From NCBI RefSeq assembly GCF_002933815.1, contig NZ_BEYR01000004.1, forward strand, positions 124,001 through 188,000: a DNA stretch of 64,000 bases, read 5' to 3'. The notes under the pieces are model-generated. The model saw nothing but the letters and a program-made list of their open reading frames with translations. It was not told the origin of the DNA and did no database searches. The position numbers were made by a program, and so were the translations under genes. Of the stretch, positions 9,412 through 18,686 are shown piece after piece. Numbering within the stretch: the first letter of the stretch is position 1; each line of letters begins with the position of its first letter. Source of the stretch: Sphingobacterium sp. HMA12. GTDB lineage: Bacteria; Bacteroidota; Bacteroidia; Sphingobacteriales; Sphingobacteriaceae.

Positions 9412-10449
9412 TTAAGCACAAAAAGGTTCTAATATTTTCCAAGCTGAATCAGCAGAATAATTCATACTCTTTATGAATGCTTGTTTCTTCATTTCCACAA
9501 GAGTATCTTTATGTTTTAAAAGTTCAATGATGATATCATTAAATTCTCTCTGGTTATTGAGATCAAATAGAAAACCTGTTTGACCAACGTCTATAAATTC
9601 CGGTATTTGCTTCCACCTAGAAGCTAAAACTGGCACTCCTGATATGTAAGCATCTATTATGGTTCCAGGAAAGCCTTCTCCTTCATAGTAGGTAGGCAAT
9701 AATAATAAATCGTAGTTTGTTAAAGTGCTATAAACATTTGATGGCTCTACAACACCTTTATATTCAACAAATGGATAGCGTTGAACCTTCTCCAAAAATA
9801 CCTTTAAATCTTTTTCATTAATTTGTCCATAAAAATGGATCCGAGAAGAATTTTGCAAATCAGTCTCAAGAATATAGTCTGCAAAATTAAAAATATAATT
9901 TATTCCCTTCTCCTCCATAATTCTTGCCATGAAAACTAGATTAAATGTGTTCGACAATGCCTTATCAAAATCAGGCTTAAAGGATTGTCTTCGAAAGTTC
10001 GGAAACAGGTAAACATTATTCAAATTAAATTGTGTTGCCAGATTGGTTTTCAAATAATCCGTTTCGACCAATATTGCTGAACATATATTCAATTTTTCAG
10101 CAATAGATTTATTTTCCTTGAGAAAATCTACCAGCCAGCCTCCAACTACACAATATATTATATTTTTTTTCAAAAATTCACTTATAAAACTCACGATGGG
10201 AAAAAAGCTTTTTAAATTATTTTGACCAGGTAAATAAATTATTGTATCTGCCTGAACTAATTGATATAACAAATTAAAAATAGCCAAACGACTAGTTTGC
10301 AAAATTTGAGTATCAAAATAACTTACATTCTTACTATCTTTTTTTTCACACAGTAGTTCATAAACCTCTCTAGTTTTTATTGTCTGACCATCGATTTGAT
10401 TATTCTTATAACCAAAATAGCCTAAAACTAAATATTTCTTTTTTTTCAT
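9412..10449 (-). CDS. Glycosyltransferase family 4 (GT-B fold)
   Basis: A 345-residue protein with the C-terminal GT4 donor-site motif YYEGEGFPGTIIDAYISG followed by PVLASRWKQIPEFI, containing the EGFP-type loop of retaining GT-B enzymes. The N-terminal half holds a variable acceptor domain, with the FMARIMEEKGI segment opening the C-terminal Rossmann domain (about residue 178). It likely adds a sugar to the repeat unit of polysaccharide A. The start codon overlaps the stop of the upstream GT4 gene by 4 bases (ATGA), so translation is probably coupled. The gene is notably AT-rich compared with the flanking sugar-nucleotide genes, as is usual for the serotype-specific core of such loci. Donor specificity unknown. 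Confidence 0.88.
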   Translation of the reverse strand: MKKKKYLVLGYFGYKNNQIDGQTIKTREVYELLCEKKDSKNVSYFDTQILQTSRLAIFNLLYQLVQADTIIYLPGQNNLKSFFPIVSFISEFLKKNIIYCVVGGWLVDFLKENKSIAEKLNICSAILVETDYLKTNLATQFNLNNVYLFPNFRRQSFKPDFDKALSNTFNLVFMARIMEEKGINYIFNFADYILETDLQNSSRIHFYGQINEKDLKVFLEKVQRYPFVEYKGVVEPSNVYSTLTNYDLLLLPTYYEGEGFPGTIIDAYISGVPVLASRWKQIPEFIDVGQTGFLFDLNNQREFNDIIIELLKHKDTLVEMKKQAFIKSMNYSADSAWKILEPFCA

Positions 10450-11522
10450 GAAAATAAGTTCATATAAGCATTCACGACATTTTCTTTAGAAAACGTATCT
10501 AAGGCGATTCGCCTATTTTTCTCCCCAATTTTCTGAAGATCCAACTCTGTTAATGACAAGAAAAATTCTATTACTTTTTTTATTTCTTCATCCTTTTCTG
10601 GCGCAAAACAGTAATTATCTACATCTATAATTTTTGGCAAATCAGAGACATTTGAATACATTATAGGCTTTCCAACCGCCATCGCTTCGCACATAGCATT
10701 TGGCAATCCTTCATAAAAACTAAATAACCCTACACAGTCGGCATTTTGAATGACGGGTAGCACATCCTTAATTTGTTTATGTAAAGTCACAACTGAGGAT
10801 AAGTTATTTTCTTTTATAAAGAAAATCCCCTTTTCATAACTATCGTCTCCCACTTCTCCATACCAATCCACGATTAATCTATTTTTAAGTGTTAGATCTA
10901 GACTAGAAATAGCACGTAATAATCCCAAAATATTTTTAGATACGTGATATCGCGCTAATACAACAAGTTTAAGCTTCCCATTATCCAGATATTTGTAATT
11001 CAAATTTGGTTGCCATTTATCAATGTCGACCATATTATAGATTACCTTTAATTTATTTTCAGGCAAACTTTGATTGATCTGTTTCACCAGTTCAATATTA
11101 TTTGTAGAATTTGCCACAATATAATCTGCTAATCCGTGAAACCTTCTATAAAAGCGTAGCTTTTTTGATATCAAAATATTTGGATTTGCGTTCCGCTCGC
11201 CAACAATCAACTTAAACTTCTTAGTAGGCAGACTGGATATCTCACAGATAAAACTTGCAGCCTCAAGAAAGGAAATAACCACATCCGCATTAAAGTTCCG
11301 AATGAACTTTCGCATTTTGATCAACCTAAAAAAATAGTTATCAGATTTAACTAAATTAATGGGTATTTGATGTTCCTGTAGTACCGACTTAAAGAAGTCA
11401 TGTTCATGATATACTAAAAACTCAACTTGATGACCTCTCGCCTTAAATTCTATAGACATATTAACTAACTGCCTTTGAGCACCTCCAGCACATAGATAGT
11501 CTATAACACAAAGTATTTTCAT
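10446..11522 (-). CDS. Glycosyltransferase family 4 (GT-B fold)
   Basis: A 358-residue GT4 enzyme with an N-terminal CAGGAQRQLVNMS acceptor-domain motif (about 12-24), the inter-domain VVLARYHVSKNILGLL (about 190) and the C-terminal FSFYEGLPNAMCEAMAVG followed by KPIMYSNVSDLPKII. These are classic retaining GT4 signatures, with the E-x7-E motif in the last helix. It probably acts on the cytoplasmic face as one of the chain-building enzymes of locus A. It begins 2 bases after the stop of the Wzy-like gene and overlaps the next GT4 gene by 4 bases. Sugar donor unknown. Confidence 0.88.
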   Translation of the reverse strand: MKILCVIDYLCAGGAQRQLVNMSIEFKARGHQVEFLVYHEHDFFKSVLQEHQIPINLVKSDNYFFRLIKMRKFIRNFNADVVISFLEAASFICEISSLPTKKFKLIVGERNANPNILISKKLRFYRRFHGLADYIVANSTNNIELVKQINQSLPENKLKVIYNMVDIDKWQPNLNYKYLDNGKLKLVVLARYHVSKNILGLLRAISSLDLTLKNRLIVDWYGEVGDDSYEKGIFFIKENNLSSVVTLHKQIKDVLPVIQNADCVGLFSFYEGLPNAMCEAMAVGKPIMYSNVSDLPKIIDVDNYCFAPEKDEEIKKVIEFFLSLTELDLQKIGEKNRRIALDTFSKENVVNAYMNLFS

Positions 11523-11524
11523 TT

Positions 11525-13024
11525 TTAAATATTTAACTTATTCTTTTTCACACCTAGAACGGATAATAGATACATAATGAGATATAGTTGAATTCCTTCT
11601 CTAAATAAGATGATTATCGTTGATCTACCAATATAAACGGCCTTTGATAGAATTAGAAAAAAAAGCGCCCAAAGTATTAAGGGAGCTAAATTATTAGAAA
11701 ATACACTAAATTCAATCCTTCTGATGAATGTCCCAAACGCAAAAAATATTACTGATACCCCGAGGACTCCAAAATCTAGATAGATATCAGCAACAGGACT
11801 AGTTCCTACACTATGTGTGGGATCATTTCCCAATATAGCGTCCGTTAACAATGTAACAGATTTATATTGATCTAACTCAAATCCAAATAAATTGGAAATT
11901 AACAACCCAAATCCAGGAATAATCCCAATAATCTGCACTCCTTGGAAAGCTCCGTAATAATAGTCATTTGATTCTGTATAACTCACTGCTGCATGGACAG
12001 TACGTACACTTGAAGCAAGTTCTATCGTTGCTGGAGAAATTGAAGCGTTCCTTTTAGTTTCAGCCATAAGTTCATTGGCGCTACTAATTTTATCCCAAAA
12101 GGAGTCAATTTCTTTAAATGAACGTGCGTAGGCGATGAAAGACATAACAAAAATACCAATCACCAAAAAAAATGAAATTTTTAAAAATGAAATTTTTTTA
12201 TAGTAAATTAGAACAAATGCTCCAAAAAAAGTTATACCTAATTGAAGAACAGGCCCACGATCTCCAGACATTAAAACTAATAGGAAATAGATAGCAGCAA
12301 CAAATAATATTCTCCTATCGAACTTCTTAATAAAGTCGGAAATACCGTAAACCTTAATTTTATAAAAATATTTCAGATTATAAGTCCGAATTGCGACATA
12401 TGCCAAAAACATTAAACCTAAATAAAAACTCGAATAATAGCTCAATCCTGATAGTTCAATTCCACCAAATGCAGCAGGTCCATATCCTCCCATAAAATAT
12501 CGAGGGTCGGTAGATGCAATGAAGGTAATAAAAAGTATATAGATAGGAAATATGTACACTTTTTCTCTCAATTTTACATTAGTTGAGATAATTCCATTTT
12601 CTTCATTTTTGATCTGTTGCTTAAACGTATAGCCAATAAAAAATGACACCATTGCCATAGAAGACAATACACAAGCTTTACACACAATACTTGTATCGAA
12701 AAGATAATCGTGTCCAAATGTATAGTAAATCCCATCTATAACATCTAAATAAATTTGAAAATGAACAATTACAAACCCTAACAAGAATAATGGAGTAATG
12801 CGAATAAATTGGTTTTTCAAAAATCTATTACTTTCCCTTCTAAATAAAAACAGAGCTATTGCAAAACAATCAATTAAAAGAATTTTTATCAGGTATCCTG
12901 TTGAAAGATCTTTTGGTGCTGAAAAAAATTCCGCAAGCAAATAAAGCCAGACAAGAGACAAAACTATTCTTATCTCAAATTGATTACTCTTATTTTCTCC
13001 TAAACTTAATGCCATTGAATCCAT
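11525..13024 (-). CDS. wzy: Wzy-like polysaccharide polymerase (locus A)
   Basis: A 499-residue, very hydrophobic protein with about ten or more predicted membrane segments spread over its length and a large polar loop in the second half (about 285-390) that includes a run of Ser/Thr and charged residues. This layout, in a locus with Wzx, Wza and Wzc and no other polymerase candidate, identifies it as Wzy-like; the family has little sequence conservation, so the call rests on topology and context. In the pathway it would polymerise lipid-linked repeats on the periplasmic side. ATG at 13024 gives MDSMALSLG; an in-frame ATG at 13015 is an alternative start. Confidence 0.75.
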   Translation of the reverse strand: MDSMALSLGENKSNQFEIRIVLSLVWLYLLAEFFSAPKDLSTGYLIKILLIDCFAIALFLFRRESNRFLKNQFIRITPLFLLGFVIVHFQIYLDVIDGIYYTFGHDYLFDTSIVCKACVLSSMAMVSFFIGYTFKQQIKNEENGIISTNVKLREKVYIFPIYILFITFIASTDPRYFMGGYGPAAFGGIELSGLSYYSSFYLGLMFLAYVAIRTYNLKYFYKIKVYGISDFIKKFDRRILFVAAIYFLLVLMSGDRGPVLQLGITFFGAFVLIYYKKISFLKISFFLVIGIFVMSFIAYARSFKEIDSFWDKISSANELMAETKRNASISPATIELASSVRTVHAAVSYTESNDYYYGAFQGVQIIGIIPGFGLLISNLFGFELDQYKSVTLLTDAILGNDPTHSVGTSPVADIYLDFGVLGVSVIFFAFGTFIRRIEFSVFSNNLAPLILWALFFLILSKAVYIGRSTIIILFREGIQLYLIMYLLSVLGVKKNKLNI

Positions 13025-13052
13025 CTAAAATATAAACATCACAACTTTAAAA

Positions 13053-13568
13053 TTATTTTTTGACAAAGTATGCATCATCAAGTTTTAATAAAAACGCTCT
13101 CTTTTCATCATTAGTCATTGACTTAGTATTCACATTAAAAGGAATAACCCTTTTCTCATATTCTGTCAAAGAACTAACTACTCTAGCAGGTACACCTACC
13201 GCAACGGAATCCGCAGGAATAGATTTAGTAACAATCGAACCCGCCCCGATTATTACATTATCCCCTATAGTAACCCCGGGCATTATAAGGACATAATTAC
13301 CTATATAAACATTATTGCCGATTTTTATTTTACCAAAGAAGTCAAAGTCGGGATATTTGTCTCTCAAAACCCAAGCTCCTCCATGATTATAGAAAGAAAC
13401 CCCATTTGTAACTTGGACATTATTACCTATTTCTATCAAATAAGGCTCCATCCCAAAATTTCTTGTTTTAATAGAGCATCCTTTACCGATCTTAACTCCC
13501 AAAAATCTCCCATACTCTTCGTGAGACATAGAATATTTTTTTAAAATTTGAACAAATTTTCTAATCAT
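13053..13568 (-). CDS. Hexapeptide-repeat acyltransferase
   Basis: A 171-residue left-handed beta-helix acyltransferase. From about residue 40 to 135 it shows repeated hexapeptides (IEIGNNVQVTNGVSF, IKIGNNVYIGNYVLIMPG, VTIGDNVIIGAGSIVTKS) and ends with the conserved AVGVPARVV loop of the CatB/NodL/maltose-O-acetyltransferase group. It probably O- or N-acetylates a sugar of polysaccharide A using acetyl-CoA in the cytoplasm. It is placed between Wzx and Wzy, typical for a tailoring enzyme. Two other acyltransferases of this fold are in the window (16965-17516 and 38344-38862) but they belong to different subgroups. Confidence 0.85.
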   Translation of the reverse strand: MIRKFVQILKKYSMSHEEYGRFLGVKIGKGCSIKTRNFGMEPYLIEIGNNVQVTNGVSFYNHGGAWVLRDKYPDFDFFGKIKIGNNVYIGNYVLIMPGVTIGDNVIIGAGSIVTKSIPADSVAVGVPARVVSSLTEYEKRVIPFNVNTKSMTNDEKRAFLLKLDDAYFVKK

Positions 13569-13577
13569 GATCTTTAC

Positions 13578-14993
13578 CTATTTAAATATTTTTTTTAAGT
13601 CTATATTCAAACCTTTATACAAACCTGTGAAATAACAAAGTCCTAGATAGACTATTGTAGTTCCCAAAATTAAAACCAAATTCTGAAACAGATCTTTATT
13701 AAAATACGATAACATCGAATAAGATATTAAACCTACTATTGTCGCTACGGTTATAACTTTCAATAAATAGATTCCTTCCGGGATAGCACTCTTATTGATG
13801 ATTCTCATTGAAAAGTAGAGGTTTACAAAATAACCCACCATTGATGTGATAACAAAGGCGATTAACAAAAATTCGATTTTTGCATAATATACGCCCAACA
13901 GAATTCCCCCTATTTGCAAAAATTTCTTAAAAATTTCTAAATACAATATCTCTCTTGTTCTATTGAATACTTTAAAAACTACTCTATTACACATCTCAAG
14001 GAGGAAAAAGAAAGATGCGAGACTTAGCAATTTCATAAATTCAGCAGCTTCTATCCATTTTTTACCATAAACAATAAGGATAATAGAATCTGCATAAATG
14101 AAAATTACCAACGTCAAAAGCCCTGTAACGAGCATAAATACTTTACTAATTTTACTGTAAAAATCTAAAAACTCTTTTATATTATCTTGTTTTTTAGACA
14201 GAAAAGAGAAAATGGGCCCTTGGATACTTATATTTAAAACGTTAATAGGAACTTCCTGTAACTTCTTCCCTTGGTAATATAATCCAGTCAAATTTATAGA
14301 AAAAAATCTACCTATTACTAATTGATATATATTATCAAAAGCCGTAGTCAGCAAGGAAGATAGGGATAAGTTTATACCGTAGCCATATAGCTCCTTTATA
14401 GATTCTCTAGATAATTGAATTTTAAAGTAAAATCCATTAACAAGATTTAATAGTAAAGAATTTATAAACGCATATATAACTTGCATCATAATTAACGACC
14501 AGACACCAAAACCATTATATGCAAGTATATAAGCAGATAAAGAAGATATTAGGATTGCAATTATCTTACAAATTGAAATAGTTTTAAAATCCATTTTCAC
14601 GACTAATTTGGTTGTTTGAGTTAATGAAACTGCATTAAATAAAATGACCAAAAAAGAAACTTTTAAAAGATCAGAAATCTTAATATCATTGTAAGCACTA
14701 GCAATACTTTCTGAAAAAAGAAAAATTATAACATATAAGATTATGCTAATAATTAAGTTTAATGAAAATACAGTTGCATAATCTTTACTAGTGCTATCTT
14801 GTTTACGCACGAGCGCTCCCCCTAATCCTCCATCAACAAAAACATTTGCTATAGTTATAAAAAACATTATAATTCCTAATTGTCCAAATTCGTAAGAACT
14901 AAGCATCCTAGCCAATATCATATTGGTTACGAAACTAATAATCATTTGGATTGCTTGTCCAAATAGAGACCAAAACACATTTTTAAATAACAC
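13578..14993 (-). CDS. wzx: Wzx-like repeat-unit flippase (MOP superfamily), locus A
   Basis: A 471-residue integral membrane protein with about twelve to fourteen hydrophobic segments. The N-terminus (NVFWSLFGQAIQMIISFVTN, then MLSSYEFGQLGI) is typical of WzxC-like members of the MOP/MviN exporter superfamily. It would flip undecaprenyl-linked repeat units to the periplasm. The first codon is GTG at 14993, 5 bases after the stop of the upstream lyase gene; no in-frame ATG lies nearby that would keep the first membrane helix intact, so the non-ATG start appears genuine. It is one of two flippases in the window (see 32023-33492), showing two independent assembly systems. Confidence 0.87.
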   Translation of the reverse strand: MLFKNVFWSLFGQAIQMIISFVTNMILARMLSSYEFGQLGIIMFFITIANVFVDGGLGGALVRKQDSTSKDYATVFSLNLIISIILYVIIFLFSESIASAYNDIKISDLLKVSFLVILFNAVSLTQTTKLVVKMDFKTISICKIIAILISSLSAYILAYNGFGVWSLIMMQVIYAFINSLLLNLVNGFYFKIQLSRESIKELYGYGINLSLSSLLTTAFDNIYQLVIGRFFSINLTGLYYQGKKLQEVPINVLNISIQGPIFSFLSKKQDNIKEFLDFYSKISKVFMLVTGLLTLVIFIYADSIILIVYGKKWIEAAEFMKLLSLASFFFLLEMCNRVVFKVFNRTREILYLEIFKKFLQIGGILLGVYYAKIEFLLIAFVITSMVGYFVNLYFSMRIINKSAIPEGIYLLKVITVATIVGLISYSMLSYFNKDLFQNLVLILGTTIVYLGLCYFTGLYKGLNIDLKKIFK

Positions 14994-14998
14994 AGTTT

Positions 14999-16894
14999 TT
15001 ATAATCCTTTAATTGTAATTACTCCTTCGTTTATTCCCGAACTAACTTTTATGAATTGTAGATGAATTCTATACACCACTTCCCTCCCCCAGTTTTTTCT
15101 TAGAGTGTTATCATTAAGCTTAACCTCTTCAATTACTGGCCGAAACTTATCTTTATTATAGTTCATTACAATTTTGGCTTTATTTTCAATACTAAGTATC
15201 ATTTCACCATTACCATTTAATTCAGGTTTGTTAATGCACATGAAAAATAATTCTGTCTTACCACCAGACTTCTTCGAGTCAAATCGATCAGTTATTGTTA
15301 GCTGTGGATTCAAATAAGAAACAGAATAAACTCTTTTATAACTATTGACCATCGCTTCTTTAGGATAAGCTTTTTGGAGATCGATTGAAAACTTCATATT
15401 ATTTTCGTTAGAAGAGTACTCAGGATTTACTCCAACGAAGTTTGAGCCCTGTCTTTGATCCGTTCCATTAATTTGTGGAACATTATGATACTGTGATTGG
15501 GTTGCCATTAAATTATGCCTGCCTGTTGAAAAGTACTGTTTTGTATAAGTGCCAGTGCCTAAGTCTATAAAAACTGGATAACCTTGATAATATAGCACAA
15601 AACTCCCTACATCATTATGACTATGATTATCACCATTATTACCACCTTTTGCAGCAAATATAAAACCTTTGTTATTCTCATAAGTCCTAGCTAAAGCCAC
15701 TTGTCCACTACTATAATAAATTCCTCTTTTAAAGGACGGTGTTCCTTTGGAGTTAAGATCTTGATAATGGATTATTGTATTTATAGCTTGAGTTATTGTA
15801 CCTCTCGTAGGTTTAGTAGAAACATTATTACGTTGACTAAGAAAGAAGGAAAAGGAGAGCATCTTCTGATCATTTAAACCTTTGCTTGCCATATAAACAT
15901 CAACTGGAAAAAAGTACACCCTAGGGGAAGCATCGCCAAAATTCACAAAATATTCTCCTGAAATATACATATTCTGTATGTACTGAAGTGATTTCTGAAG
16001 AAGCGATTTGTCAATAGAAAGAGAATATCCTCCTGCCTTCAGTACATCCAAGTATTTAAATAGATTTGGAATAGACTGTTGCCAATACACAGGTCCTTCA
16101 GAATTATATCCGTCTACATTATATTGATTTACAAAACTTAATATTGACCGTTTAGATTTTTCAAAAACTGCCTTTTTAGTAGATTCAGAAATGTTATCAT
16201 CCAAGAGACTTAGGCTTAACGTTATCTTATAATTACACCAAGGATTCCAATTCCCCACTTGAGTTCCTTTATTAAACCCCATCCAAGTCATATCCTTAGA
16301 AATATAATTCTGAAAAATCCTAGAATCCAATTCTTTTACTAGTGCGGATACAGTTTGTTTAGGTAGTTTTGATTTAAAAAGATGTACTACCCAACTTAAA
16401 GTTTCGGAAATATCTACGGCCCCTAAATCAATTGCATCTCCTTTTTCAACTTTTGATACATGGGCAGGCATAACCCAAGTTTTTCTATTGATAAACCTTT
16501 GACAGAAAGCAACTATATTTGAAATATAGCGACCATTGTTTTGAAGCACCTCCGCTAACAAAAGCTTTTTCAAGTTTGTAAGATCATCATTATTAATATC
16601 GTCATAACTCGATCTTGTCCCCAATGTTTGATAATCGCTATAGGATGAAGCAGAAATAGCTTTAAGAGTAGATACTGAAATATTATTGACTTTATCAGCA
16701 TCATTAACTATGCTTTTCTTTACAGACTCAGGTAATTGAGACATCTTTGAATTTAATTCTGCTAATGAGATTAAAGGGCCTAACTCATCTTTTCCTAATC
16801 TAAATGAATCGTTTAGACTATTTTCTCTTGTAAAAGCAAATGGTTCTAAATAGACGAACAATAACGATATCACTAAAAAAACAATCTTTTTCAT
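14999..16894 (-). CDS. Secreted heparinase II/III-like polysaccharide lyase
   Basis: A 631-residue protein with a signal peptide (MKKIVFLVISLLFVYLEPFAF), an alpha-helical N-terminal domain containing NWNPWCNYKI (about 222) and a C-terminal beta-sandwich with the heparinase II/III signature NNGDNHSHNDVGSFVLYY, then FIDLGTGTY (about 425-455) with the paired His residues and metal-site Asp expected for PL12/PL15/PL21-type lyases. Such enzymes cleave uronic acid-containing polymers by beta-elimination. Its place beside ugd and a UDP-glucuronate epimerase suggests the substrate is the polymer of locus A, for trimming, release or turnover in the periplasm; that is inference. A role on host or environmental glycosaminoglycans is less likely because no SusC/SusD pair is present. 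Confidence 0.82.
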   Translation of the reverse strand: MKKIVFLVISLLFVYLEPFAFTRENSLNDSFRLGKDELGPLISLAELNSKMSQLPESVKKSIVNDADKVNNISVSTLKAISASSYSDYQTLGTRSSYDDINNDDLTNLKKLLLAEVLQNNGRYISNIVAFCQRFINRKTWVMPAHVSKVEKGDAIDLGAVDISETLSWVVHLFKSKLPKQTVSALVKELDSRIFQNYISKDMTWMGFNKGTQVGNWNPWCNYKITLSLSLLDDNISESTKKAVFEKSKRSILSFVNQYNVDGYNSEGPVYWQQSIPNLFKYLDVLKAGGYSLSIDKSLLQKSLQYIQNMYISGEYFVNFGDASPRVYFFPVDVYMASKGLNDQKMLSFSFFLSQRNNVSTKPTRGTITQAINTIIHYQDLNSKGTPSFKRGIYYSSGQVALARTYENNKGFIFAAKGGNNGDNHSHNDVGSFVLYYQGYPVFIDLGTGTYTKQYFSTGRHNLMATQSQYHNVPQINGTDQRQGSNFVGVNPEYSSNENNMKFSIDLQKAYPKEAMVNSYKRVYSVSYLNPQLTITDRFDSKKSGGKTELFFMCINKPELNGNGEMILSIENKAKIVMNYNKDKFRPVIEEVKLNDNTLRKNWGREVVYRIHLQFIKVSSGINEGVITIKGL

Positions 16895-16964
16895 AGCATG
16901 CTTTATTTTATTACAATTACGCTCAAATACCAGTCCATATTTTATTTTCTATCATACAATAATA

Positions 16965-17516
16965 CTATCTAATTCTCTTGGCAGGAATTCCCACTACAAC
17001 TGATCCAACTTCCTCCACTGATTTATTAACGACGGAGTTCGCACCAATCATAACATTATCAGCAATGTTTATATCTCCAAAAATTTTGGCACCAGGACCG
17101 ATATAAACATTATCACCTAAGATAGGAGCCTTTTTACTTCCATTATTGGCTCCAATATTGACAGCAATATGTATTCTGCAATTTGCTCCAATTTTAGCAT
17201 TCCCATTTATCACAATAGTCCCATAATGAGCGATCGAAAGACCTGGACCACAAACATTCAGAGGAATCGAAAAACCTAATTTCATTTGATATCTTCGATA
17301 GTCTTGAAATGAGTATAAATACAAAAGCTTCCTAAATATATTACTTTGTGTATTTTTATAATATTCAGTTTTCCGAAGCTTACGCTGAAAAACATAAATA
17401 AAATTTGGAAAAAACATGTCTCTTACAAATTGATTTATAAAACTCCTATATTTCACATTTAAAGCTTTTCTGTCTTCTTCCAGATAAAAATGATAATCAC
17501 TTTTCGTTTTAATCAT
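16965..17516 (-). CDS. Serine acetyltransferase-like (CysE-type) hexapeptide acyltransferase
   Basis: A 183-residue protein. The first about 90 residues are helical and basic, and the C-terminal part is a left-handed beta-helix with LSIAHYGTIVINGNAKIGAN, IHIAVNIGAN and DNVMIGANSVVNKSVEE, ending in VVVGIPAKRIR. The SIAHYGTIVI and NIG segments resemble the serine acetyltransferase branch. In polysaccharide loci such proteins are usually sugar or amino-acid-on-sugar acetyltransferases and not cysteine biosynthesis enzymes; no cysK is nearby. The gene begins 6 bases after the stop of the UDP-glucuronate epimerase gene. Substrate unknown. Confidence 0.8.
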   Translation of the reverse strand: MIKTKSDYHFYLEEDRKALNVKYRSFINQFVRDMFFPNFIYVFQRKLRKTEYYKNTQSNIFRKLLYLYSFQDYRRYQMKLGFSIPLNVCGPGLSIAHYGTIVINGNAKIGANCRIHIAVNIGANNGSKKAPILGDNVYIGPGAKIFGDINIADNVMIGANSVVNKSVEEVGSVVVGIPAKRIR

Positions 17517-17522
17517 AATTTT

Positions 17523-18557
17523 CTAATTAGATATGTTCGTATAAGTCCCAAACCATTCAACAAAGTCTCTTACTCCAGTAGTGATAGAGGTTGAACTCTG
17601 ATAGCCTATCGCACTTAAATGTTCTGTATCTGCCCAAGTCCGAGGCACATCACCTGGTTGCATGGGAAGCATGATTTTATCAGCAACTTTCCCCAAATTA
17701 CTTTCCAATGTTTCAATAAACTCCATCAGGGACACGGGAGCCCCATTTCCAATATTAAAAACCTGATAATAAGGCTGTATGTTTTCTGCTTTAGCAGGAT
17801 TTTCCAATGCAATGATAATTCCATTAACAATATCATCAATATAGGTAAAATCGCGGCTCATATCGCCATTATTGAAAACCTTAATTGGACGTCCTTCACT
17901 AATAGCCGAAGCAAAGAGAATTGGTGCCATATCTGGCCTTCCCCATGGTCCATAAACCGTAAAAAAACGTAGACCCGTCGTCGGAACTTGATACAGGTGA
18001 CTATAGGTATGAGCCATTAATTCATTGGCTTTCTTGGTTGCTGCATATAAACTTACCGGATAGTCCACGCGGTCCTCCTCCGAAAAAGGTACTTTTCCAT
18101 TTTCTCCATACACGGATGAACTCGAAGCATAGACTAAATGCCCAATCTTGTGATGGCGGCAGCATTCTAAAATATTGACGAATCCAACTAAATTACTGTC
18201 AACGTAGGCCATCGGGTTTTCCAAGCTATAACGAACACCTGCTTGTGCCGCCAGATTGATAACAGCATCAAAGGATTCCGCTTGAAAAAGTGCCGGTAGT
18301 TGCTCCCGATCTTCTAAATTCATACGGACAAACGTCAGATTAGTATAATTACGCGAAGACACTTTAGAATTAAACTGCTCCGCCTCAGAACGGTCTATCC
18401 CCAATTCATGTAAGCGCGCATACTTTAAATTAACGTCATAATAATCATTGATGTTATCTATACCTACGACAACATTTCCTTGTTCCGCTAAACGTTTACA
18501 TAGATGAAAGCCGATAAATCCCGCGCCCCCAGTTACCAATATTTTCTTATAGCTCAT
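17523..18557 (-). CDS. UDP-glucuronate 4-epimerase-like SDR
   Basis: A 344-residue extended SDR. It has VTGGAGFIGFHLCKRL at the N-terminus, the family-specific GIDNINDYYDVNLKYARL (about 33-50), SSSSVYGENGKVPFSE and the catalytic SLYAATKKANE (Tyr-x3-Lys), followed by GLRFFTVYGPWGRPDMAP. The NDYYD segment and GPWGRPDMA are hallmarks of UDP-glucuronate 4-epimerases (GAE/Cap1J group), which convert UDP-GlcA to UDP-GalA. Ugd is encoded directly upstream and would provide the substrate. The gap of 129 bases to ugd holds no clear promoter or hairpin. Confidence 0.88.
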   Translation of the reverse strand: MSYKKILVTGGAGFIGFHLCKRLAEQGNVVVGIDNINDYYDVNLKYARLHELGIDRSEAEQFNSKVSSRNYTNLTFVRMNLEDREQLPALFQAESFDAVINLAAQAGVRYSLENPMAYVDSNLVGFVNILECCRHHKIGHLVYASSSSVYGENGKVPFSEEDRVDYPVSLYAATKKANELMAHTYSHLYQVPTTGLRFFTVYGPWGRPDMAPILFASAISEGRPIKVFNNGDMSRDFTYIDDIVNGIIIALENPAKAENIQPYYQVFNIGNGAPVSLMEFIETLESNLGKVADKIMLPMQPGDVPRTWADTEHLSAIGYQSSTSITTGVRDFVEWFGTYTNISN

Positions 18558-18686
18558 AGTTTAATTTAGTTCTATCCAAATTTCCTTACGTATTTACATC
18601 GTTACTACAACAAGAATATATAGAACTCTCATTATTACATTAATAAGAAAGAATTTTGAATTGTTCTACGATATAAATTAGCTCTC

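Noticed and set aside
16965..17516. Assignment of the CysE-like gene to cysteine biosynthesis
   Set aside because: No cysK or sulfur genes nearby and it lies tightly within the sugar genes, so a sugar-tailoring acyltransferase is more likely.
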